From Candidatus Portnoyibacteriota bacterium (GTDB lineage: Bacteria; Patescibacteriota; Minisyncoccia; Portnoybacterales; GWB1-42-6): a stretch of DNA of 16,393 bases. The position numbers and the translations under genes were made by a program. The notes beneath the pieces are model-generated. The model made no database searches and was not told the origin of the DNA. It saw only the letters and a list, made by a program, of their open reading frames with translations. The stretch spans positions 1 to 16,393 of the forward strand of contig JAQUNU010000015.1 in the NCBI GenBank assembly GCA_028717445.1, read 5' to 3'. Shown here in pieces: positions 1-5,955 of the stretch (within the stretch, counting starts at the first letter, position 1; each line of letters starts with the position of its first letter).

Positions 1-807
1 ATGTCGGCCCATTGTGTTTAATAATTCAAAAATCTTAACCGGATTTAATAAGATGCCCGAAGAGAGGGCTTTGTTTTTAATGGCCAAAAGCACCTGTTGT
101 TGGCGCCTGGCCCTATCAAAGTCGCTCGTTGAATAGCGAGACCGGACAAAGAAAAGCGCGGTCTCACCGTCCAGATGATTTTTGCCGGCAGGCAGCTCAA
201 GAACCATCTCTTTGGCGAATTGCGTCGTTTCAACAAACGGATTTTCCAAATTTACGTCAATTCCGCCCAAAATATCCACGGTCTCCTTGAAAGCCATGAA
301 ATCAACCGAAACAGCATAATCAATGTAAAGATTGGTTATTCTTGAAACCACAGCCTTGCTGTAAACCAGGCCTCCGCCGGATTTTCTTTCTTCGCCCAAA
401 GCGTAAGCGAAATTTATTTTTTCTTTCAGACTATTTTTTTGTCCCGGCGCCTGAGGCATAACCACATACAAATCCCTAGGAATAGAGATCATCGCCACTT
501 CATTGGTCGATTTTTTTACGCTGAGCAAAATAATAGTATCGGTCAAAAGACCGCCATTTTCATCTCCGGCGCCTCTCAAACCCAAAAGCAAAATATTTGT
601 CCGGTCAGGATCTTTTTCCGGCTGGGGCCAATCCTCGGATATGGGCAAAACCGCGCCCTCATTTCCGCTTTGCATCTGCGAGAAAATAAAACCGGTCTTG
701 TAAAAAAGGGAGCCAATCGCCGCTAATAAAATCAAAACGCCAAAAATCCAAGGCCATTTCCGGCGTTTTTTTTCGGGTTTTGAAATATAGTAATATTCGT
801 TTTCCAT
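1..807 (-). CDS. LytR-CpsA-Psr (LCP) family protein, C-terminus cut off by window edge
   Basis: Open frame of 269 codons from the ATG at 807 to base 1, with no stop, so the gene continues outside the window. A basic N-terminus (KKRRK near 14-18) precedes one membrane segment (about 19-37), then an extracytoplasmic domain. LCP hallmarks are visible: NILLLGLRG at 71-79, TDTIILLSV at 89-97, SIPRDLYV at 108-115, INFAYA at 131-136, and LDGETALFFVRSRY at 212-225 followed by DFDRARRQQQVL at 229-240. The arginines and aspartates of these motifs bind the polyprenyl pyrophosphate and metal in known LCP enzymes. The family transfers lipid-linked glycopolymers onto peptidoglycan or surface proteins. It lies 44 nt downstream of a GT2 gene on the same strand, matching a role in attaching the glycan made by that locus. 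No clear Shine-Dalgarno site is visible. Confidence 0.93.
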   Translation of the reverse strand, partial: MENEYYYISKPEKKRRKWPWIFGVLILLAAIGSLFYKTGFIFSQMQSGNEGAVLPISEDWPQPEKDPDRTNILLLGLRGAGDENGGLLTDTIILLSVKKSTNEVAMISIPRDLYVVMPQAPGQKNSLKEKINFAYALGEERKSGGGLVYSKAVVSRITNLYIDYAVSVDFMAFKETVDILGGIDVNLENPFVETTQFAKEMVLELPAGKNHLDGETALFFVRSRYSTSDFDRARRQQQVLLAIKNKALSSGILLNPVKIFELLNTMGRH

Positions 808-851
808 TAAAACAATTTGATTATCTTAAATAGCGATGTTAAAAATGAGAG

Positions 852-1883
852 TTAAATCAACCAACGCTCAATTTCAGCCGAAGAAACTCTTTTTTTGGCC
901 ATGATCTGCTTTCTTTTTTCCCAGGCAAGCGGCGCCATTCTTTTCAGATCGCCAAACGCTTTCCGCGTAAATCGCTCAAATAAAAGAACGTAAATCCAAG
1001 AGGCAATCTCTTTAAAAATAAATCGAAAACTTTTTAAAAGAGACCAGGCTATTTCATTCTTTATCTGCATCAAACGCTGATTTCGAAAAGAGAGATACTT
1101 TGAAAATTGGCTTAGCTTTAGCCTTTCCTGGATAATGGAAAAATAATTCTTTGCCGCGCTCTCTCCTGAGCCCCGAGCATGCCAGGCCTGCATTCGGGGC
1201 AAATAGAAACTTTTCCAACCCAACAGTCTTAGCCGCCAAGCCAAGTCAATATCCTCTTTATATGAAAAGAAATTTTCATCCAAATATTCGACTCGGCCGC
1301 TGATTTCTATTTTTGCGTCTTCCAGGGCCTGCCTTCGAAAAACCGGCACCGCGCCGTCAGCCCCAAAAATTTCCTCTTCTTTTTCATATTGGCCCTTGTC
1401 AACTTCGCCCTGGCCGCGATTGATTATCCGTCGGTTCTTAAAAATCTGAAAACCGGTTGAATCGATAATGTCTATCGGCAACAAATCCCTGCCTATTCGA
1501 CGGGTTTTTGCCTGAAGCGAAGCGACTTTGCCATTCTTGCTTTCCTGAAAAAATTTCTGGGCGTTTTTTAAAAAATCAGACGAAAGAACAACATCCTGAT
1601 TCAGCAATAAAACAAACTCGCCTTGACTCTCTCTTATGCCTAAATTGTGCCCGGCCGCGAATCCTAGATTTTTCTCCAGACGGATAAAGCGCACCGGAAA
1701 CCTGGGATTCGTATTTTTTATAGATTCCTGCGCCAAAGCCACAGTGTTATCTTCAGAACCGCTATCAATAATTAAAAGCTCGATGCGGGAATAGGTCTGC
1801 GCGAAAACCGATCTCAAACAACCCTCTATGAATTTCGCGCCATTCCAAGTCAATAAATTTATGGAAAATAAATCCTTTTGCAT
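852..1883 (-). CDS. GT2 family glycosyltransferase (rhamnosyltransferase-like)
   Basis: 343 residues with a GT-A fold N-terminal domain. Visible GT2 signatures are the nucleotide-binding stretch LLIIDSGSEDNT (36-47), NLGFAAGHNLGI (72-83), the metal-site region LLLNQDV (92-98, where NQD replaces the usual DxD) and the acceptor-site FSYKEDIDLAWRLR (206-219) with the ED pair at 210-211. The C-terminal third is basic and aromatic and may associate with the membrane. It probably adds a sugar to a lipid-linked surface glycan; donor and acceptor cannot be read from the sequence. It lies between the ligase gene (separated by a repeat-rich gap) and the LCP gene. The ATG at 1883 has no obvious ribosome binding site. 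Confidence 0.92.
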   Translation of the reverse strand: MQKDLFSINLLTWNGAKFIEGCLRSVFAQTYSRIELLIIDSGSEDNTVALAQESIKNTNPRFPVRFIRLEKNLGFAAGHNLGIRESQGEFVLLLNQDVVLSSDFLKNAQKFFQESKNGKVASLQAKTRRIGRDLLPIDIIDSTGFQIFKNRRIINRGQGEVDKGQYEKEEEIFGADGAVPVFRRQALEDAKIEISGRVEYLDENFFSYKEDIDLAWRLRLLGWKSFYLPRMQAWHARGSGESAAKNYFSIIQERLKLSQFSKYLSFRNQRLMQIKNEIAWSLLKSFRFIFKEIASWIYVLLFERFTRKAFGDLKRMAPLAWEKRKQIMAKKRVSSAEIERWLI

Positions 1884-1923
1884 TTTTTAAGCGCTTTTTT
1901 GGCTTTTTCCGCAAAAATTGCGT

Positions 1924-2117
1924 GGCAAAAGTTTTTTTAGAAAATCGCGGTGAGCAAAACGTGTAAAAATTTGCCGACCGAGCCCCGCGCCGTCTGGCGC
2001 GGAAGTACGAGTTTAGGAGGAAAATTTTAGTTTTGTGAGCCGTTGATTTTCTTAAAACTTTACGCCCGCGATTAATCTTTTGGTTACTTTTCTGTTAGCG
2101 GAAAAGCAACTCGAAAG
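1924..2117. repeat. Intergenic repeat, copy A (long inverted-repeat module plus short palindrome)
   Basis: The 240-bp gap between two minus-strand genes is largely filled by this element. Its long module starts GGCAAAAGTTTTTTTAG and ends in an imperfect reverse complement (GATTTTCTTAAAACTTT near 2045-2061), so transcripts could form a long imperfect hairpin. The 3' module (2076-2117) contains GTTACTTTTC (2083-2092) facing GAAAAGCAAC (2101-2110), with one mismatch. Copy B at 5782-5954 shares both modules, including GAGTTTAGGAG, CGACCGAGC/CCGACCGAGC and AGAAAATCGCGG. The element ends a few bases after the stop codon of the ligase gene, so it forms the 3' end of that message. No U-tract follows, so a simple intrinsic terminator is not supported. 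Confidence 0.75.
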
Positions 2118-2123
2118 AATTTC

Positions 2124-3674
2124 TTAATCTTCCATTTTTTCAATTCTTCTCACTGAATAAAGCAATCCTACTCCCGTCATAAAAAATAAAAGCACTTTGT
2201 CATTTAAAAGCACTACATCAAATAAACTATAAGCCATCACCCACAAAAAGTAAAGCCCGAAAAAAAGGCCAAAGGCACGAAAATACGGCTCCCCGGAATG
2301 CCTGAATATCAACCAAGAATTTCGCAGAATTTCAAAGAAAATAAACAACAAAAACAAGGCGCCAAACAGCCCGATCTCGTTGGCAAAATCAAGATAAAGA
2401 TTGTGGGCCGAGGCGCCTTTTTTGGCCGCGGAAACATCCTCGTTCAAAACAGTCACATAATTGCCCAGACCCACGCCCAGAAGAGGGTATTTTTTCAATG
2501 CTTCGGCGCTTGCTTTCCAAATTTCCAGACGGCCTTTATTTGAAGTCTCGCTCAATTTCGAAATGGACTTGGCTCGTTCAAAAAAAGAAAAGGTAGTGGA
2601 AGCGTTTCCGCTCCCTTGCCAGGCCTGAAATTTATAAAGCACGGGCGGATAGAAAGAAGAGAGTAAAAATAAAAAGCCAAAAATCAAGAATGTTAAAATG
2701 GCTTTTTTAGTCAAGACATTATCAATCTTCTTGCTGAATAGATAAACGCCGATAAGCGCCACCGGCAGCAAGCCCACCCAGGCGCCGCGGGAACCGCTCA
2801 TGATAATCGCGGCCAGGGCTAAAACGGTCATTGCCCAAAAGATTATTTTTTTGCGGCTGTTTTTGAAAAAGACCACCAGACCGACAAGAACTGGAACAGA
2901 TAGAATCAGGAACATCGCCATTGAATGCGAATCGGGAAAAACCGAAAAAAGCCGTAAGGTCGGCGGGTTGACGGAATAATAGGCAAACCACGTGTTACTG
3001 TAAGAAAGGAGATCGGCCAGATTCTGGCCGTAAAAAACGCTGATCACCTTTTGAGCCCAAAATTGCCAGAAGCTGAAAAGCGGAATGAATAGAACCGCGA
3101 CAAATTGGACCAAGGCGACCGCTATGACGACGCCGACGGCGACGGCCATGGATTTCAGGATTTCCTCGGCAATCTTTTTGCCATTTGCCAAATTTCGTAT
3201 AACGACATAGAGCAGGGCGGCGTTAATAAGGAAAAGAAGTTTTTTTACCGCCAAGCCCTTATAATCAGCCACAAAGATCGACAAAACGCATATAATAAGA
3301 AACGCGCCGGCGGCCAGATATTCCATCGGGTAATGCTTTAAATTTTCTTTCAGTCGCCATTTGCCGGCCGCATTCTTAACAAGACTGATCGAAATTCCTT
3401 TTTTAAAAAACAGACAGAGGAAAAGCGCCACAACCAGGATGCGCCAGTTAGCCGTCGAACCCAATCCCTCCCCGAAGGGCAGGGCAACGAACAGAGGGAT
3501 TGATCGGATAACCAGATAAAGCGAATCCTCCGGACTGGAAAAAATCATGTAAAAAACCGCGAGGCCCGTCAAAAATAAAACTGCCTCGCGAGGAACAACC
3601 CCCAAAGACGCCAAAACCACAACAATCACCTCAACCGCAAAAACTATATTTAAAGATGTAAAATATTTTTTCAC
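2124..3674 (-). CDS. O-antigen ligase/polymerase (Wzy_C, WaaL-like) family membrane protein
   Basis: 516 residues, strongly hydrophobic, with roughly a dozen membrane segments and one large extracytoplasmic loop near 340-430. Family marks include FPDSH (246-250), the loop motif SGSRGAWVG (293-301), GRLEIWKASAEALKKYPLLGVG (381-402, with the conserved Arg) and AHNLYLDFANEIGLFG (423-438) with the catalytic-site His. The family joins or polymerises undecaprenyl-linked glycans outside the cytoplasmic membrane. Ligase and polymerase cannot be told apart by sequence alone; next to LCP, either polymerisation or transfer to an acceptor is plausible. The start is GTG, overlapping the TAG stop of the upstream glycosyltransferase by one base (TAGTG), which indicates translational coupling. 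Confidence 0.92.
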   Translation of the reverse strand: MKKYFTSLNIVFAVEVIVVVLASLGVVPREAVLFLTGLAVFYMIFSSPEDSLYLVIRSIPLFVALPFGEGLGSTANWRILVVALFLCLFFKKGISISLVKNAAGKWRLKENLKHYPMEYLAAGAFLIICVLSIFVADYKGLAVKKLLFLINAALLYVVIRNLANGKKIAEEILKSMAVAVGVVIAVALVQFVAVLFIPLFSFWQFWAQKVISVFYGQNLADLLSYSNTWFAYYSVNPPTLRLFSVFPDSHSMAMFLILSVPVLVGLVVFFKNSRKKIIFWAMTVLALAAIIMSGSRGAWVGLLPVALIGVYLFSKKIDNVLTKKAILTFLIFGFLFLLSSFYPPVLYKFQAWQGSGNASTTFSFFERAKSISKLSETSNKGRLEIWKASAEALKKYPLLGVGLGNYVTVLNEDVSAAKKGASAHNLYLDFANEIGLFGALFLLFIFFEILRNSWLIFRHSGEPYFRAFGLFFGLYFLWVMAYSLFDVVLLNDKVLLFFMTGVGLLYSVRRIEKMED

Positions 3675-4834
3675 TATTTTTCAGACTCTTCAGAAAGCCG
3701 CTTCAAGATAGTGTCGGCGCATAATTTCCAATTGAATTTTTTTGCCTGCTCCCTTCCTTTTCCAATCAAATATTGGCGCAAAATACCGTCAGTCAGCAAA
3801 CTTCTCATTCCCTCAAAAATTTCGTTAATATTGGTATTATTTTTAATCAGATAGGCCGCATCTCCGGCCACCTCCTTTAAAGAAGTTCCATCCGTGGTCA
3901 TGACCGGCACGCCGCTGGACATGGCCTCGACAACCGGCAAACCAAAACCTTCATAATCCGAAAGCCAGACAAAAAACTCGCAATTTCTGTAAATTTCAGA
4001 CAAATCTTCATCCGGTATAAAATTTACGCGCACAATCGCATTTCTTTTCAGTTCTGCGTTTGCCTTTCGGGCCGCCTGGTTTATGCTTTTTCCGGGCGTG
4101 TAATCGACGCCCGCGATCAAGAATTGCAGATCCGGCCGCATCTCCGCCAAAATTAAAAAAGCCTTGATGATCTCCCGCAGATGCCGCCGGGAAAAAATTG
4201 AAGCCACGTAAAAAAAGAATTTATGATCAATGCCGTATTTTTTCAATACTATTCCCGCCTCTTTCCCTCCTTCTGCTTTAAAAGCAGGATCAACCCCCTC
4301 GCCGGTGATAATTATTTTTTCCGGTTTGATGCCATAATGCTTTATGATCTCGGCTTTGCCAAAATTCAAAGGCGTAAAAACAATTTCCGCTTTTTGGGCT
4401 GTTTTTTTTGAAACCCATTTCAGCAGCACTTTGTCAGCCGCGCTTTTCCAATTAAACCATTCAGGATGCGCCTCATAGACAATATCATGCAAAAAAACGG
4501 CAATTTTCCCTTTATAAAAAATCGGCCCGACATACTCCGGACAAAAAAGAACGTCCAGTTTGTCTTTCTTTGCCGCCCGCCACAAATTCCAATGAATAAA
4601 TTTGGCCGTGCTGCATGATTTTAAAAGTTTTGCCTCAAATATCTTGCCTTTGGGAATGCCTTCAGGAATCTCATCTTTAAAATATAAAATAAATTTTACA
4701 TTTTCGCTTGGCTGTCTTTGCCATTGTAAAATCAAATTTAAAAGAACCCGACCCACGCCGGTGCGTTTCCCCTCCAGACTATGAGCGTCAATTCCAATCA
4801 GCATGATTCTATTTTTTTGGACCTTTTCCTCCAT
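3674..4834 (-). CDS. GT4 family glycosyltransferase
   Basis: 386 residues from the ATG at 4834. The ATG at 4804 (376 residues, beginning MLIGIDAHSLEGKRTGVGR) is a good alternative because that is where family similarity begins. The frame stays open to 5026, but that extension overlaps 170 bp of the upstream GT2 gene in another frame and is rejected. Two Rossmann domains (GT-B fold) are evident: a GTGVGR-like glycine loop near the start, and a C-terminal donor site SDYEGFGLPVVEAMSSGVPV holding the retaining EX7E pair (Glu295 and Glu303). It likely transfers a sugar from a nucleotide donor in the cytosol to a lipid-linked glycan. It sits 19 nt after the GT2 stop, with a fragment of a dispersed repeat exactly filling the gap, and overlaps the ligase start by 1 nt. 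Confidence 0.92.
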   Translation of the reverse strand: MEEKVQKNRIMLIGIDAHSLEGKRTGVGRVLLNLILQWQRQPSENVKFILYFKDEIPEGIPKGKIFEAKLLKSCSTAKFIHWNLWRAAKKDKLDVLFCPEYVGPIFYKGKIAVFLHDIVYEAHPEWFNWKSAADKVLLKWVSKKTAQKAEIVFTPLNFGKAEIIKHYGIKPEKIIITGEGVDPAFKAEGGKEAGIVLKKYGIDHKFFFYVASIFSRRHLREIIKAFLILAEMRPDLQFLIAGVDYTPGKSINQAARKANAELKRNAIVRVNFIPDEDLSEIYRNCEFFVWLSDYEGFGLPVVEAMSSGVPVMTTDGTSLKEVAGDAAYLIKNNTNINEIFEGMRSLLTDGILRQYLIGKGREQAKKFNWKLCADTILKRLSEESEK

Positions 4835-4855
4835 CTTGCGTCTGAAAATTTTTTT
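4835..4855. repeat. Short repeat fragment shared with the thpR leader hairpin
   Basis: The 21 bases beginning CTTGCGTCTGAAAA are identical to 11901-11921, where they form the left arm of a perfect hairpin. Here the right arm is absent, so only half the element is present. It fills the gap between the GT2 stop codon (4854-4856) and the GT4 ATG at 4834. Confidence 0.7.
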
Positions 4856-5753
4856 AATAAAACCCCTCCAGCTTTCCCTTCTTCCCCTTCCAAAAATCCA
4901 TAACGCCTTTTGCCACCGGCCGCGCCCATTCTCGTTTGTAGCCAATAATAATCTTAATGATTTGCTTTGAAAAAATCCAGAAACTCGTCGGATACGTGAT
5001 GATTTTAGATCCGTATCGGGAAGCAAGCATTAAACCGTTCCGGGAAAGATAATAAATATAGGGATACGAAAATTCAACGGAAACCCTTGAAACCTTATGA
5101 TAAATTTTCGATTGCGGCACAAAAACGCGCTTGAATCCGGCGCGCCTGGCGCGCAAATTCCAATCCGTGTCTTCGTAATATAAAAAATAATCTTCAGACA
5201 TCGGCCCGATTTTTTCAACGACTTCTTTTTTTATCAAAAGACAGGTCCCGGAAATGTAATCAACCTCTTTTTTTTCATCAAATTGGCCTTGGTCTTTTTC
5301 CTTATAGCCGACCAGCTCTCCGCAGCTGAAATTTTTGGAAATCTTCCCGCCAGCCGACCAGATAAGCTCCTTTTCCGAATAAAACATTATTTTCGGCCCT
5401 AAAATTCCCGTCTTTTCATCCGCTTCCCCCGCCTTGACCAATTCCGACAGAAAATCCGGCTCAACGGTCGTGTCGTTATTTAAAAGCAAAATATAATCGG
5501 CGCCATTTTTTAAAGCATAATTAATACCGATATTATTTCCGCCCGAAAAACCCAGATTTTTCTTTGTCGCGATAAAAGCGATGTTATCCTGAAAATACTT
5601 TTTTGGCAGAGTATTAACCGAATCGTCCGTAGAACCATTATCAACAATAACTATCTTATAATCAGGGTAGTCTATATTCTTTAACGATTCAACACACTCA
5701 ATGGTATCGGCCTTGCCATTCCAGTTAAGGACAATAATGAATACTTTTTTCAT
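4854..5753 (-). CDS. GT2 family glycosyltransferase
   Basis: 299 residues. I chose the ATG at 5753 (MKKVFIIVLNWNG) because GT2 similarity starts there; an ATG at 5786 would only add a basic stretch. Signatures: VLNWNG (8-13), IVIVDNGSTDDS (34-45), NLGFSGGNNIGINYA (66-80), LLLNNDTTVEPDF (89-101, metal site NND), SGTCLLI (168-174) and FLYYEDTDWNLRARRAGF (190-207) with the acceptor-site ED at 194-195. It resembles the rhamnosyltransferase-type GT2 branch; the sugar cannot be inferred. It is the first glycosyltransferase gene after the SpoIID gene, separated from it by a 200-bp repeat-bearing gap. A purine-rich AAAGAGAAAAG stretch precedes the ATG, at best a weak ribosome site. Confidence 0.93.
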   Translation of the reverse strand: MKKVFIIVLNWNGKADTIECVESLKNIDYPDYKIVIVDNGSTDDSVNTLPKKYFQDNIAFIATKKNLGFSGGNNIGINYALKNGADYILLLNNDTTVEPDFLSELVKAGEADEKTGILGPKIMFYSEKELIWSAGGKISKNFSCGELVGYKEKDQGQFDEKKEVDYISGTCLLIKKEVVEKIGPMSEDYFLYYEDTDWNLRARRAGFKRVFVPQSKIYHKVSRVSVEFSYPYIYYLSRNGLMLASRYGSKIITYPTSFWIFSKQIIKIIIGYKREWARPVAKGVMDFWKGKKGKLEGFY

Positions 5754-5781
5754 AACTTTTCTCTTTTCTTTAATCCGCCAT

Positions 5782-5954
5782 GGCACAAATTTTTAAGAAA
5801 ATCGCGGCGAGCGAGTCCGGAGAAAATAGTCGACCGAGCAGCAGCGAGTTTAGGAGACAATTTTCTAGACGAGCAAGTCTGATTTTCTAAAATTTTTGCC
5901 CTGGCGCGGGTCTTTTGGTTATTTTTCTGACCGCCAGAAAAGTAACAAGAAAAC
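5782..5954. repeat. Intergenic repeat, copy B (long inverted-repeat module plus short palindrome)
   Basis: Fills the gap between the SpoIID-protein stop codon and the GT2 start. The long module runs from GGCACAAATTTTTAAG to its imperfect reverse complement GATTTTCTAAAATTTTTG (5881-5898). Inside are AGAAAATCGCGGCGAGC, CGACCGAGCAGCAGCGAG and TTTAGGAG, matching copy A. The short module has GTTATTTTTCTG (5918-5929), a 5-nt loop and CAGAAAAGTAAC (5935-5946), i.e. 11 of 12 positions paired. It starts directly after the stop codon of the minus-strand gene, the same placement as copy A. Confidence 0.78.
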
Positions 5955-5955
5955 T

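Noticed and set aside
439..726. Plus-strand open frames over the left edge (95 and 66 codons)
   Set aside because: They lie antisense within the LCP gene, whose minus-strand frame shows clear family motifs; the plus-strand peptides look random.
1924..2117. Intrinsic terminator between the ligase and GT2 genes
   Set aside because: Hairpins are present but no T run follows on the minus strand, so I list it as a repeat; operon continuity across it remains open.
4835..5026. 64-residue N-terminal extension of the GT4 protein
   Set aside because: It overlaps a well-conserved GT2 gene on the same strand in another frame, and GT4 similarity begins only at MLIGIDAHS.
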